56,121 bases of DNA from Emmonsiellopsis sp. PD_33 (taxonomy: Eukaryota > Ascomycota > Eurotiomycetes > Onygenales > Ajellomycetaceae). The first letter of the stretch is position 1, and every line of letters begins with the position of its first letter. Positions 1 through 11,984 of the stretch are shown here, in pieces. Below the pieces are notes generated by a model. It did not search any database. It had not been told where the DNA came from and saw only the letters and a list, made by a program, of their open reading frames with translations. The position numbers and the translations under genes are program-made. The stretch spans positions 1 to 56,121 of the forward strand of contig JANTQF010000226.1 in NCBI GenBank assembly GCA_032988165.1. Direction: 5' to 3'.

Positions 1-597
1 GCTGTGTCTGTCATTGTATGTGTGACTGGAGTATGTGCGTAGTTTATTATTATGTATGTTTTCAGTAATTTATGTTTGTTAGTTTTTTAGTATTTTATGA
101 TTTGTTGTTGTTTTTTTTTTTGTTTTTTTTTTTTTCTATCGCTTATTTTGATGATTGAGTGTTGGTTTTTTTTTTTTATGTGTGTTTGGATGGGCTTTAA
201 TTTGGACTGGGGATGTAGTTATCCCAATATACAGGAGTGGGAATCAAAATGGGTATTCAAAGGGGGGGTATAAAAAGTTCGGAGACAAGAAAATTCAACG
301 GGTTCAAAGAGGACGAGAAGGTCACAAGATCAAAAGCATAGGCTTCGAGTTCAAAAAGGGAAGAAAAACCAAGAAAAACCAAGAAGAGAAGTTAAGAGAA
401 TCAAAAAGACGAGGGCAAAAAGAGAAATTCAAAAATATCAAAAGTTCAAAAAATTTCAGGGGAATCAAAAAGTAGAAATCAAAAGACGTCAAAAAAAAGT
501 CAAAAGGGTAGGTCAGAATATTTCACCCAAAAAAAATTCAAAGAATCAAAGAATCAAAAAACAAAAAACAAATCTCCACAAAAGGAAAAGACATGAT
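1..597. other. low-complexity T-rich then A-rich DNA
   Basis: No gene is supported here. Bases 60-180 are T-rich with homopolymer T runs. Bases 240-590 are A-rich and carry many imperfect copies of a short TCAAAA/ATCAAAAAG-like word. The stretch lies at the 3' side of the minus-strand gene at 598-1536, so part of it is probably that gene's terminator/3'UTR region. A short plus-strand ORF (155-475, Lys/Arg-rich) simply reflects the A-rich repeat and is not believed. Confidence 0.6.
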
Positions 598-1536
598 CTA
601 GATTCTCTCTCTTTCGTCCCCCCCTTCAACAAATTCCGTCGTCGTATTCTGGTGATTGTTGCCGCCGTTGACGCTGTCTGCGTCTCCGGTTTCGATTCCG
701 GTTCCGATTTCGATTTGGGGACGTCTGTTGTCCCTGTTCCGCATTGTTGTGGTTGTGGTTGTGGTTGCGGTTATTGTTTGGGGCAGCTGATAACCCGAGA
801 TCTTGTTAGCCAGAACCTTTCGAATGAACAAAAGACACTGGCTGAGCAAGGCAAGCAGAGCAAGAACTACTGGGGTTGGAAGGGTGGTGCAGGGCTTCGT
901 GCCTTGTTGATGTTGATGATGATTGTGAGGGGGAGGAGGAGGATGAGGATGAGGTCTGTTACCCCTAGGGAGGCGTTGGCGATCGGCTTGGGGTGCCGAT
1001 GGTTGTTGGCCAGGCCTCTGTACGGGGGTGTAGTTGGGGTTGCGGCGGTGGTGGCTGTGGTGGTTGTCCACCGGTGGTTGAGGACGCCCATTTTGACGGG
1101 GGCGGTAAAGTTGAGGTTGAGGTTGAGGTTGATGGGATGCCCTCCGCCGTTTATATTGAGTTTGGCGGGGTTGGGAGGAGAGAACTGGGCTATCGATCTC
1201 CATCATTTCGACTGTCTGACTGGTGTCGACTTTGTAGAGATGGTCTGCATCGACCATGGTGATGGATTGTACCGTGGTAGTTCGGTACAAGAAGCTCTGT
1301 TCAGTGCCGCTAATTTCGGTAGCGTGCACTATGTTGTCGTTAAGGCTCAACGCCTCAATGGCGAGAGCAAGGGAGGAGACCTCAGCGGCGAGGAATTCGG
1401 TCAAGAAGGGTGTTTCTTGAATGTTCGTGATGTCGATGGCAGTCATGTTTGCGGGACTGTCTGAGAGAGGAGAGGAGGGTGTTTTGATGGTGGATGCTTG
1501 AGGCGCTGATGAGGTTGGAGTTGTGGGTCGACTCAA
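598..1536 (-). CDS. low-complexity Pro/Gln/His-rich hypothetical protein
   Basis: I do not recognise this 312-aa single-exon protein. The N-terminal 130 residues are Ser/Thr/acidic and of ordinary composition. Residues about 130-215 are Pro/Gln/His/Arg-rich with QPQPQP, HPHPPPPP and HNHHQHQ runs. A hydrophobic helix follows at about 219-245 (VVLALLALLSQCLLFI), and then a Thr-run (TTTTTT) and a polar tail. The single hydrophobic segment would allow membrane anchoring, but this is inferred. An overlapping plus-strand ORF (652-1464) is open only because the complement of this low-complexity DNA lacks stops. The minus frame is preferred because its N-terminal third looks like normal protein. The coding strand is C-rich early and becomes G-rich only at the very end. 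No introns are evident. Confidence 0.5.
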   Translation of the reverse strand: MSRPTTPTSSAPQASTIKTPSSPLSDSPANMTAIDITNIQETPFLTEFLAAEVSSLALAIEALSLNDNIVHATEISGTEQSFLYRTTTVQSITMVDADHLYKVDTSQTVEMMEIDSPVLSSQPRQTQYKRRRASHQPQPQPQLYRPRQNGRPQPPVDNHHSHHRRNPNYTPVQRPGQQPSAPQADRQRLPRGNRPHPHPPPPPHNHHQHQQGTKPCTTLPTPVVLALLALLSQCLLFIRKVLANKISGYQLPQTITATTTTTTTMRNRDNRRPQIEIGTGIETGDADSVNGGNNHQNTTTEFVEGGDERERI

Positions 1537-4500
1537 CCTATCGCGAGGATTTGAGGTTTGAGGTTCGGCTCGTCAATAGGGAGCACGAGTTGATGAAGTC
1601 GAGGTTGGTAGTTCAACTCGCCCAAAGGATTGGTGCGAGGAATTGAAATTCGAGGATTAAGGTTGGTGGATGTTCGTAGTTGGTTGAGAGATGAAAGAAG
1701 GTTTTCTCTGATCAGGGGTTAGCATATATGACGTAGTATATATAGCGAAAGAGAAAGGAAGGAACAGAAAAAAGTCAAAAGGAAAAAGGCAAAGATAGTC
1801 AGTTGACTCACCGGTGCTCAGAGAGGACCGGGCCCGTATTTCGCGGATTCGTCAGAGGTAATGGCTGGCAAATACTTGACTGCACCGAAGTCCAATATCA
1901 CAAGTCGCTGACACTCTCGACTTTGACAGCTATGCCCCGCTGTCGTTGGTTCCACCCGCGCACAGGAGCTTCACGAGGTGCTGGCCACGGCACTTGATGC
2001 ACTGCTCGAGTGAAGTCGTGTGAAAGCGTAAATCGAACCGAGTAGTTTTCGAATTCGAAGCCGGGTTGTGCGGTTATGTTTTTTTAATGGAATCTGGGGG
2101 GTGAGTACACGGCTGGCCGGCACGTAAAGCTTTCAGACGCAGTCACCTTCGTCGTTTTTGGGCGTCAAAATAAATCAGAGCAATTTAAAATAAATCAGAA
2201 CAGTTTAAAAAGATTTCAAAAATTTGCAGAACAGATTGCAGAAAGCCCTCAGACTATTGATGAACTGCCCGTCCACAGTACGCTCGGTGCTTCACGTGTA
2301 TCAACTTGAGGGTTTGTGGTTGCGAGGGAAGGACTGCTCGTAGTGGCTGTACGATGGAAGTTCTTGTGTCAGGAGGACCTGGGTCAGAAAGATAAGGACG
2401 ATTTTTGTGTGCCTTGAGGAAAGAAGGAGGGAAAGAAGTTGGAGCAAGCCGGGCGAGGACGAGGTACTTGTAAGAAAGCGAAACTGGAGGGCTGACAAAG
2501 AATAGATTGAGCGAGGTGAGTCACACTGCGAAATCAATGACGACTTGAAGCGTAAAATCATGATAGATTCGGTAGGTTTTGGGTAGAAATATGGTTGAGC
2601 AGCAGGCACGATCGCAGCCAAAAAGTACGGTTGAGCTATGTACCAAAGTCATGAACATCGTGAGTCATGACTGCCTCAGAAGAGATATTCTTCCATCATC
2701 AGTGGCATCATTATGAAACGCTATACGCAGTTGGTGATGCCACATCCCGTTACTCGCCGTTGCCCCCTGGTTAGGTTTCCGTTGCCAGTAGAGAAGGTTC
2801 GTTCGTCCGCAAGGTTGCAATACAGCCAAAAGGATAGACACTGATGACATACGAGCATGCCTAGGTATAAGTAACGACATCAATGATTCTCCTTCCAGTC
2901 TGTCATTATCATGTCCCTGACAGAGACGGAGAGGCATCAGGGGTTTGGATAGAACTTTGCGGGAGGTCAAAATTACCTAATTTGGTTTAGCGTCTTGAAA
3001 GGTTAAGAGAACAACTTCAGCTATTTTTGGGCAATTCAAGAACCGCAAAATAGAGTAGGCGACTTGACAATTCTATTTAGAAAGAGTTCGTGAGTCACAA
3101 GACAGACTCAAGCAAGCAGTCAAATCAGGATTTTGACAGCACCAGAACCATAGTTATCGATCACCAGAATCTAGAAGATTCCGTCCTGCATATACCTGCG
3201 GACATGAAGCGTAGATTCATGACGTAGTAGATAAACGAGGAGCTACCAGCTACTAGCGGTGCATGTAATCGTACAGGAGTCATGCGGTCAGGTTTTGGAT
3301 GGTAAACCTGTCGTCATGGTGTACCGTTGTGTAAACCCTCTGAGCCAAGAAGAAGGAATGCAATTCGATGATGAGGAACTCGGATGATTGCCAGATTTCG
3401 CGAATGTTCTGTATACACAACACCCTGCTCCTCACGCATTGTTGGCATTGCTTCCGAGACGTCTATTTCGCGTGAACCGTCATTGACCTGGAGGCCTCCC
3501 ACCCTGTCCTTGAAGAGTGTGCGCCTTCCATACGTGGTACTTGCACTGCATTCGTGCATAAAGTATCGTAAAGAAGTACTGCGAACAGAAATGATAATGC
3601 AGGAGCACAGTCTTGTAGCGGCCAACATTGAACCAGATCAGGTAGAGAAAGGAATCCCATAGAGATCCTCCGCCCGCCAGAATCCACAGAGACGGCGCTG
3701 TAGAGGGAAGAATCCGTATGGGGAAATTATGAGATGTTGGAGCTATTGGGAAACGCTAACCGCTGGTGGAATGGTGGAAACACGGTGGAAACATGGTAGG
3801 AAAACAGAAGTTATGGTTTCCCAATGGTGATTCTCGTTGCTGGCGTACTTGAAAACACACGCATTTCCGATACCACGAGCATGACGTTGGTTTCCTGACC
3901 CTTGGCATTTGAACGAAGCATGTTGGAGATCCAACGTAGAGCCCAACGGAAGATCATTGCGTCTTATATAGGCTTCTGTCTACGCTGTTCCATGGATCCT
4001 GATATAGCTTCCAGAAATTGTCAGAAAAGAAAGTTGGTTTTTCGCCCTCATTGTAGGTTTTGAGCACATAAACGGGTATGACGAGCAGCCTGGAGAGATG
4101 GTTCAAACGATTGAAACTCGTGCGTCAGGAAGTTAGTAATGACACATCAACTGAGTTTTTGATATGGAAGAGCAGAGAATATTCTGTTCCCATGATACGC
4201 ATGATGGATGAGGTTTGAGAGAGCATCATGGATCGACGACGGGGTCAGCTGTGACCACGGTTCTAGAAAGACAGATGCAAACTGACAGTCTCTGAGCATA
4301 GCAGTAGGCGGCTATACCGAACATCATCATGCCCAGCAATAGCTATGTCGTCAGTGTAGAAAAGATGTAGAAATGTTAAGGAGAGTCGGTGCGGAGCGTT
4401 TTCGGCAGGTTGAAGCGTTCCAGACGACGCTAAACCGCATTGGGAAGGCCATCGTCACCCTCAGCATCGGCAGGGACTTGGACTTCACAGCAACAAACAA

Positions 4501-4624
4501 GACAATTGAACGCCCGCTCTGCCGCCATCTCTCCAATTCAACGCCCACGCTTGTCGCCTGCTTCTCTTCCTGCTGTGCGGGCAATCCCTTCTTCATTTTT
4601 CCACGAATATCCCAATCTGACACC
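1537..4624. other. gene-poor intergenic stretch
   Basis: About 3.1 kb between the low-complexity gene and Arp2. CpG is present at ordinary frequency, so this is not the mutated repeat type seen downstream. Short ORFs on both strands (for example 2301-2621 minus, 2665-2970 minus, 3314-3628 minus) show no recognisable motif, no splice-linked partner exon and no family resemblance, so none is called. The last few hundred bases must contain the Arp2 promoter and 5'UTR. I could not pick out a convincing TATA box. Confidence 0.5.
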
Positions 4625-6194
4625 ATGGCGGAGCCTCCTATTGGTATGTTCAGCCCAGCATCAGCGGTATCCGCAGCCACCACTGACGCCGTGATACGCA
4701 GTTCTTGACGGAGGAACCGGTTTCCTCAAAGTCGGATATGCCGGGCAGGTACGTCTATCTCCCGGTGATGTTTACGCTTTGGAAATCTGTTGCTGATATC
4801 CGACTGCTCTCCAGAACTTCCCCGAACACCAGTTCCCGTCGATAGTGGGGCGGCCGATTCTCAGATCGGAGGAGCAGGCAGGCGATATTGTTGTGAAGGA
4901 TATCATGTGCGGTGATGAAGCTGCAGCTGCCCGATCTATGCTTCAAATCAGCTATCCCGTATGGTTATCCTGTTGTCGTTCCGCCCACATTGGGTTAATC
5001 ACATTGTTACTAATCGTGGAGACTATAGATGGAGAATGGCATCGTGAAGAAATGGGACGACATGCAACACCTATGGAACTATACATTTTACGATAAGATG
5101 AAGATTGACCCTACAGGCCGAAAGATCCTGCTTACCGAACCTCCTATGAACCCCCTTAAGAATAGAGAACAGATGGCCGAAGTGATGTTCGAGGGGTACA
5201 ACTTTGGAGGAGTATATGTTGCCATACAGGCTGTGCTGGCCCTTTACGCGCAAGGTAGGATGTTATGCAGGCATAGATAATGCGCCCAAGAAGCTAACGA
5301 TGGGGAATGAAACGCAGGTCTGAGCAGTGGTGTTGTGGTTGATTCAGGAGACGGCGTCACTCATATCGTGCCGGTATATGAATCCACCGTCCTAAACCAT
5401 TTAACGCGCCGTCTAGACGTTGCCGGAAGAGATGTCACCCGCAACCTTATTGCCCTCCTCCTCCGCCGTGGCTACGCTCTCAACCGTACCGCTGATTTCG
5501 AAACCGTACGCCAAATCAAAGAAAAGCTTTGCTACGTATCCTACGACCTGGAGCTCGACCAACGCCTGTCCGAAGATACAACCGTACTAGTAGAATCATA
5601 CACGCTCCCTGATGGCAGAGTTATCAGAGTCGGTAGCGAACGGTTCGAGGCTCCCGAGTGTCTCTTCCAGCCACATCTTGTCGATGTAGAACAGCCTGGT
5701 ATCGCTGAGTTCTTGTTCAACACTATCCAGGAGGCAGATGTGGACGTCAGGAGTAGTTTGTATAAGGCTATCGTTCTTAGCGGTGGTAGCAGCATGTATC
5801 CCGGCCTTCCATCGAGGCTCGAGAAGGAATTGAAGCAGCTCTGGTTGACCCGAGTATTACAAGGCAACCCAGAGAGACTGAACGTAAGGACCTCTCTGCA
5901 AATCGATAATGACCCTTCACACGCTAACAAGTTTTCCTCGTTTCCAGAAATTCAAAGTTCGCATCGAAGACCCTCCCCGAAGAAGACACATGGTCTTCCT
6001 TGGAGGTGCCGTTCTCGCGAATCTCGTAAGTCCCTATCCCTATCCCTAGCTAGTCTCTCAGGCTATCAAACCACAAACTAACATATTTCCCCTCTTCCCA
6101 CACTCAGCTCGCAGATAAAGACAACATGTGGGTCTCCAAGCAAGAATGGGAGGAACAAGGCGCCCGTGCCCTCGCGAAACTTGGTCCAAGATAG
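4625..6194 (+). CDS. arp2: actin-related protein 2 (Arp2/3 complex subunit)
   Basis: Seven exons: 4625-4643, 4702-4748, 4815-4958, 5029-5254, 5318-5883, 5948-6025 and 6108-6194. They join in frame to 388 aa, close to the usual Arp2 length of about 390. All introns are GT-AG and 56-82 nt long. Arp2 with Arp3 forms the nucleating pair of the Arp2/3 complex, which makes branched actin for endocytic patches and hyphal tips. Visible signatures are the N-terminal phosphate-1 loop LDGGTGFLKVGYAG, the Arp2-typical EPPMNPLKNRE, the phosphate-2 loop VVDSGDGVTHIVPVYE, the adenosine-contact stretch VLSGGSSMYPGLPSRLEKEL, and a C-terminus with KQEWEEQG. The first exon is only 19 nt, and without splicing the N-terminal ATP-loop is lost. 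The start ATG follows the CACC context at 4621-4624. No truncation or frameshift is seen, and the gene should be functional. Confidence 0.96.
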
Positions 6195-6591
6195 TTATTT
6201 TTCCCCGCAAATACCTAACTTAGTTACTGCTTTAAATTTTACACACACCTACCCTACATTACCCACGCTGTCTACCTTGTCCTATATCTATCTCTATGTT
6301 TATAAGAATCCTGTAAAATTACACAGGCTTTGTTATATCGCTTCATGCAACCGTCCAGCCGCCGCCATGTCAACCGAATTTTCTCGTATTCTCATGGCAG
6401 TTCCGATTTTGCGTCTTGCTTCAATTTTCTATGGAGTATATTTATTTATGCCTTTATAGAAAAAGATATGTCTCTGTGCTCAGATTGGAACACCTCCTAC
6501 CTTCTTCCCCCTTTTTATTACACAGCCCCCCCTCTTCCCCCCAATCCTAACTATAGTAGAGAGGCATCCATACCAGATTTTTGTGAGACCG
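6195..6591. other. Arp2 3' flank and transition to AT-rich DNA
   Basis: Presumed 3'UTR and terminator region of Arp2. Base composition drifts from normal to AT-rich. The last CpG before the CpG-free block is at 6590-6591. Small ORFs here (6166-6459, 6330-6716) have no recognisable features. Confidence 0.5.
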
Positions 6592-6800
6592 TTCTGCCAT
6601 GGATCCACCATGTAAACACTGTTGCTCTGATAGAGTGCTCTGAAATTAACATCTGTGATGATATTATCACTATTTTTGGAGCATGTAAACCAAAGAACCA
6701 TGTAAATATATTGTAATGTTATAACTATGCTTTATGAAGTGCTCTGATTATGCTTCATGAAGCACTCTAATTATACTTCATATAATATAATGTTTCTGCA

Positions 6801-6914
6801 ATGCTCCATGTAATGCTCCATCCACATTTATATATATATAATGCCCTGACTACCACCATGCTCCATGTAATGCTCCATTGATGTTTATATATATATAATG
6901 CTTCAACTATGATA
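6801..6914. repeat. 57-bp tandem repeat, two copies
   Basis: Copies start at 6801 and 6858 with the word ATGCTCCATGTAATGCTCCA, then a short variable part and a (TA)n run. The period is 57 bp. On the minus strand this gives a 19-codon periodic reading frame, which explains the repetitive ORF at 6767-6952; I do not regard that as a gene. Confidence 0.85.
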
Positions 6915-6992
6915 ATACTCCAACTGTAATAACACTCTAACTGTGATAACACTCTGACTGTAATAATGCTCTGACTGTAATAGTGCTCTGAC
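6908..6992. repeat. 17-bp tandem repeat, five copies
   Basis: Five units of 17 bp run from 6908 to 6992, for example TGTAATAACACTCTAAC and TGTAATAATGCTCTGAC. They differ from each other mainly by transitions, as expected after cytosine mutation of an originally more uniform array. Confidence 0.85.
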
Positions 6993-7566
6993 TACATTAC
7001 ATTTAATGTCCCCATATAAATATGGTGATGACTACCATGAAACCATCATGTAACTACTATGATAGTATGATTGGAGAATCAGAGCATGATTTAGATATGG
7101 TAGAATCATCATATAAACACTATGATAATACAGTCAGAGCATCAGAGCATGGTTTAAACATGATTATAATATAATTGAAGTATGGTTAGATCACTATTTA
7201 ACTATAGTCTGATTATAAAGTAATTTCTAATCTAAATATACATTCTTTTAGAGGTATTCATTATTAATTTCACATTCAGCAGTGTATCTATCAAATTGAT
7301 CCATAGCCACCATCATTACTGCTATTAATAGGGTAAAATTGCTACAAGCAAAGAAAAATTGGCTCTGATAATTGATTTGGGGGGTGAGAATTGAGGTGAT
7401 GTTGCCATTTAGGGGTTTGAGAATTGAGGTAATGTTTACTTGGGTAATAATCTCACATCTAGTAGTGTTAGGGGAGCAAAGAACCTTGAAAAGGAAATGT
7501 CAGCTCTAATAAGTATGGTATATAGGGAGATACTCACTAAAAATAAGTGTTCTCTTTCTCACTCTA

Positions 7567-7734
7567 CTGGAGAAATGAATCTGATTGCAGCTCTATACTT
7601 CTTAAGTCCATGATTAAATAATATCTTAATAATAATGGTAGTTCAGATGTGTGCCTGCACTGCTGTTATTACTAAAATATCATTCAATTATAGACCTAAG
7701 AAGTATAGAGTGGTAATTGGGTTCATTTCTCCAG
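7567..7734. repeat. 42-bp inverted repeat (hairpin-forming)
   Basis: The arm at 7567-7608 (beginning CTGGAGAAATGAA) is mirrored in reverse complement by 7693-7734 (ending TTCATTTCTCCAG), with an 84-bp spacer. The arms match at most positions and the differences I see are largely transitions. A third, direct copy of the left arm lies at about 8223-8270, and flanking bases (ACTAAAAATAAGTG upstream, CATGATTAAAT downstream) are repeated with it, so the arm belongs to a longer dispersed repeat. It could be a terminal inverted repeat or an internal palindrome of a decayed element. Confidence 0.75.
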
Positions 7735-8189
7735 TAGCTCTCAGATTCCCCAGTAGTAGAATATACCTCTTTTATATACTAATAAATCTCTGTGGCATGC
7801 TTCCTATTGATTAGGCATTCAAGTGAATTCCCACTATACTGGACAAATGCACCTAATTGCCTCTTTATACATTGAAATGTCAGCTCTAACAATCATGGTA
7901 TAGAGGAAGATACTCATCAAAATGAACTAGAATGCTATAGATATTGTTCTCCACATCCCTCAATCTAAATACAGTTGAAGTTAAATATAAAGTTAAGCTG
8001 AGTTATTTGTAGTGAACTTAATTATCTTTTCTAGAATGCTATGGATACTATCTTATTTCATTAGTTCTTTAATGAATAATGCTGTAATATCTTTCACATC
8101 AGAATATACTATCTCCATCCTTGCAATGATAATTGTAATGTTGGAATCATCCTGATATTATTCTTCATTGTAGTGAGTCTAAATCTCAT

Positions 8190-8310
8190 TAAAAATAAGT
8201 TTAAGTTTCTTTTCTTACTCTACAGGAGAAATGAACTTGATTGTTACTCTATACTTCTAAGGTTCATGATTAAATGAGATCTTAGTAATGATGGTGATAT
8301 AGGTATGCAT
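8190..8310. repeat. second copy of the 7540-7650 repeat
   Basis: The segment from ATTAAAAATAAG through CAGGAGAAATGAAC to CATGATTAAATGAG repeats, with transitions and small indels, the segment at about 7540-7650. This shows the block is built of duplicated pieces about 650 bp apart. Confidence 0.7.
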
Positions 8311-8457
8311 GTTATTAATTAAGATAAAATGTTCTTCATCAAGAATTATATTTATTAATGATGATTTACTGGCCTCTGTGCTTCTAACAACACTAATTAT
8401 AACTAGTGTGGCTTTTAACTTCATCTTTAGGTTCTCCATATCTCTCAACCACTGATT

Positions 8458-8595
8458 TTGATGATGGGTAGTGGCCTAGATTGATGATAAGTAGTGGCCT
8501 AGGTTGATGATGGGTAGTAGCTCAGGTTGATGATAAGTAGCAGCCCAGGTTGATAATAGATAGTAGCTCAGATTAATAATGAGTAGTAGTCTAAG
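8458..8595. repeat. 23-bp tandem repeat, six copies
   Basis: Six 23-bp units with consensus near TTGATGATGAGTAGTAGCC plus TAGG. Unit boundaries are 8458, 8481, 8504, 8527, 8550 and 8573. Differences are nearly all A/G or C/T exchanges. Confidence 0.9.
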
Positions 8596-8767
8596 TTGCA
8601 ATGAGTCTGTATAGGCATCCATTTTTAGTGGATGTAATAACTTGCAAGTAGTCTGCTGAAAGAGAAAGAAAATAGATTGATGATATCAGTATAGATGTAA
8701 AATAGATATAAGTAGAGAAAAGAAGGCTAGATAGAAAATGCCCTTGACAATTTTAGATACAATATAG

Positions 8768-8931
8768 GTGAATGGGAAATATTAGCTCTGACAGTCATTA
8801 TATAGAGGGGAATACCCTTGATGATTTAAATGCAATGTGGGTGAATGAGAAACATTAGCTCTAATAGTCATTATATAGGGGGAATACTCTTGATGATTGG
8901 GATGCAATGTGGGTGAATGGAAAATATTAAC
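8768..8931. repeat. 72-73-bp tandem repeat, 2.3 copies
   Basis: Copies start at 8768, 8841 and 8913 (the last partial) with GTGAATGGGAAATATTA-like sequence followed by GCTCTGACAGTCATTATATA. Copies differ mainly by transitions. Confidence 0.85.
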
Positions 8932-9120
8932 TTACCTAGTAGTAAAATATATCTCTTTTATATACTAATATACCTCCATGGTGCACTTCTATTTCCTGGG
9001 TATTTAGTCTCATCTCATAGAACTAGATATATTAGCCTATACTTACTATCATAAAGATATCTTTCAGAAATTAAACCTAATATAGGCCTCTCCATTGAGC
9101 CTATAGGCATCACTTGATAG

Positions 9121-9246
9121 ATCAATGTTATGGCACATATTAGTCATCTTTGAGATATTTACTGGGTTGAGTGCTAGATTGCTTGGTAAATTAATATTAT
9201 AACACATATTAGTGATCTTTAGGATATTCACAGGGTTAAGTGCTGG
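9121..9246. repeat. 69-bp direct repeat, two copies
   Basis: ATCAATGTTATGGCACATAT at 9121 recurs in altered form at 9190, and similarity continues through GGGTTGAGTGCTAG versus GGGTTAAGTGCTGG. The period of 69 bp gives a 23-codon repeat (ALNPVNILKITNMCYNI-like) in the minus-strand ORF at 9064-9342. That ORF could be a fossil fragment of a repetitive protein, but nothing else supports coding. Confidence 0.8.
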
Positions 9247-11441
9247 GTCATGGGTGGGGGTGTTGCCCTGTATTTGGCTCTGAATGCTATCCATTATGAG
9301 AGATATTAGAGCCTGCCCTGGGCTTGTTGCATGAGATTGCATAGGAGAGCCTATTAATGAACCTTACCTGTGAGGTGCACTAGATGAGTTGTCATACTGA
9401 GTAGATATTAATGTGGGAGTCTCCTACTTCTGAGTGTGTTGTTTTTCTGTCTTATAGCATTGTTTTTGAAAGAAGAGAATGATTATACATAGAATAATAG
9501 ATTGACTCATTAATTGCTACTAAAGAGGATTTTAGGATTTAGAAGCAGCTAAAAAAATGACATATCCTATGTACAGTGCAAAAGCTTGATGCCTTCAGAG
9601 CTATATTACAACCTGCCCCTAAACTTATATTAGACTGATATAACATAGAGACTTGGTTTCTACACAGTAGGAAGGCTGATTATTATGTAATTCTCAGAAT
9701 CATCACTTAGAATTAGTAGGCCTAATAACCCATTAGACTCAGTTGAACTCATTAATATAACTACAAAAAAGATCTAATCACTATGTCCATATAAGTTATG
9801 AATAAAAACAGCTTGAATCTGACTAATTTTTGAATTTCTATACTTAATAACATCTCCTTATATGAGTGTTATCTGATGGGTTTCATTACTGTATAACAAA
9901 TAAGTATATAATCAACAGTGTTCTAATGAGAATGAGAGATGGTACTTAGGTATAAAAGTAATTTTTTAGTAAAATTAGAGTGGCCTTGGCCCTGGTTCCA
10001 GAATGGATGGTTTATTCCAGTCAAGACTGTATGCCTATCTTAATTTTTAAAGGAATAGATGGACATTTAGAAGGTTTAATATCTGATTTATTGGAATTCC
10101 CAGTATATCCATGCTATTCTTTGATGACAGTAAAGATATAAGGTTCACCTGCAGGGATTTTCAGGTATGATCTGGAAGGTTCTCCAGCATATATGATTTA
10201 TTGGTTGAAAGAACATCATTGGATTTGTAATTATCAACCTAAATCAGATTGATTAGAAGGGTAAGATAATATTCATAGATTTTCCTTAATCTCTCTCCAA
10301 GTTCTGACTGAGAATTGTTAAATGCACCATGAAAAGTAAGTTAAACTATCTGATGAAAACTCTTCTGTTGAAGTAATATCTTTTTAATATCATAATGATT
10401 TGTATGGTGAACCAGTTATTTATAATCTCTATATTTATCCTTCCTCATTAACATGTTACTGTTGTTGGTAGTTCTATATTCCCTGATTTCATTAATATAG
10501 TGCAGTCTGATATGTATATTTAATTGGTTTTTCATTCTGATGAAGGATGCACCTTTTTTCATAGAGAGAGCTGAGTCTTGCTCTAAATCTTCTACTATGA
10601 TAAAGGTAGAATATTCATCTAGTCTGGTTGATACTAACACCTGACTCAGTGCTGAGGATGCTTGTTAGCTCTAACTTACTAACCCTACATGAGAAGGAGC
10701 TCAGATTTGTTGTACTATATTTACTGCTACATCTAGGAAGAACTGTAGGTATTAATGAGTAATAATAATGATTTGTTGAATTTCTTTTGGGTTATGAACA
10801 GCTAAATTATGTGATAGCAAGATTGAATTGCTTCTTATAATTACTATAAATATATTAATAGTTAAGTTCACTACTGGGGTGCTGAGTTTTGAGAATGCCA
10901 GTAGGAGTGCTCTATGAATTTAATTTTTAAGCTATGAATATTTAAGGTCATATTGCAATATAAGTAGTATCAGAATGAATACCTAAGCATGCTCTTGCAG
11001 TTAGTACTTCTCTAGATGAGTAAGAGATGACTGTAGGTGTATCTATTCTTAGAGAAAAGAGAAGGTCTGTAATATTTAGAGATACTCAGTCTTTCTGACT
11101 GAAGTTAATGCTGATTCTACCAGCACAGAATGAGCTATTTTTGAAATCCCTGAATACTTACTGTGTATAGGATTGAATGGGAAGAATGTAACCAGATTTA
11201 AACTTAAATATATCTTAAATAGATAAGAGTTGTTGTCTGCTAATCTACTCCTCTACTATAACTCCTTTCTCTTTGTTAGATTTAGAGCACTCTCTATCTG
11301 ATGTCAGACCTGTTGAGTGTCATGATGATAGTGCTCATTTTAAATGATATTAAATGACAAATCTGATCTCTTTTGATTCTCAATCAGACAGCTCTAACAT
11401 GAGTACTCTGTACTTAGGCTTTTGATACTGGCATTCCCATT

Positions 11442-11984
11442 CTACTGTAGCATGTCACTAATAAATGATAAGTAGGAAGAAATGACCTGAATGATGTCAT
11501 CATTAATATTAATCAGAATGCTCTCACTGTCTAACTGTAGAAATCCAGAGGATAAGGCTCTAATAGTATCTGAAAAGTTCATACTATATGAACTGAATGT
11601 TACTATAAATAGGTTATTATACTTCTTGTGTTTAGCTGCACTCAGAGCTGAGATCCAATATATACCCATTAAACTCTAATACATGTTCTGATAGAGGCTA
11701 AACTCATTAATAAAAAGCTAATAAGAAAGGGATAATACTTTCTACTCTCTAGTAAAGATATTCTTTAAGAACTTCCTCCTATGAATTGCAATCTTCAGCT
11801 CTCTATGTATTGATATTGATCTGCAGTATAGCTGAGTAATAGCTAAAGCCAAATAGAGAACCCTCTGAAGGAAAAGATTAGGAGTGGAATTCTCAGTTGG
11901 GAAGGTATTATTAGTTCTATTAAAGATATAATTAATAAAGATGTAGGCTCTGAATAGAACAGAGCTTACTAGAATGATATTCAA
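11442..11984 (-). pseudogene. possible decayed ORF in CpG-free block
   Basis: Two minus-strand open segments, 11984-11742 (80 codons) and 11669-11442 (75 codons), lie in the same reading frame and are separated by only about 24 codons containing TAG/TAA stops. Same-frame continuity suggests one former coding region broken by C-to-T changes. The upper segment contains YIFNRTN, which loosely recalls the NRTP motif of Copia-type integrases, but that resemblance is weak and I do not rely on it. No function is claimed. Confidence 0.3.

Noticed and set aside
652..1464. Plus-strand 270-codon ORF opposite the low-complexity minus gene
   Set aside because: Its sequence is the complement of Pro/His/Gln repeats (Gly/Cys/Val runs) and has no natural protein look. 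The minus frame has a normal N-terminal third.
5541..5930. Minus-strand 129-codon ORF
   Set aside because: Lies wholly inside the main Arp2 exon and is a shadow of conserved coding DNA.
6767..6952. Minus-strand ORF with a 19-residue repeat
   Set aside because: Produced by the 57-bp tandem repeat; AT-rich decayed DNA with no family resemblance.
8458..8595. CRISPR-like array
   Set aside because: Six 23-bp units abut directly without spacers, and the DNA is eukaryotic; it is a plain tandem repeat.
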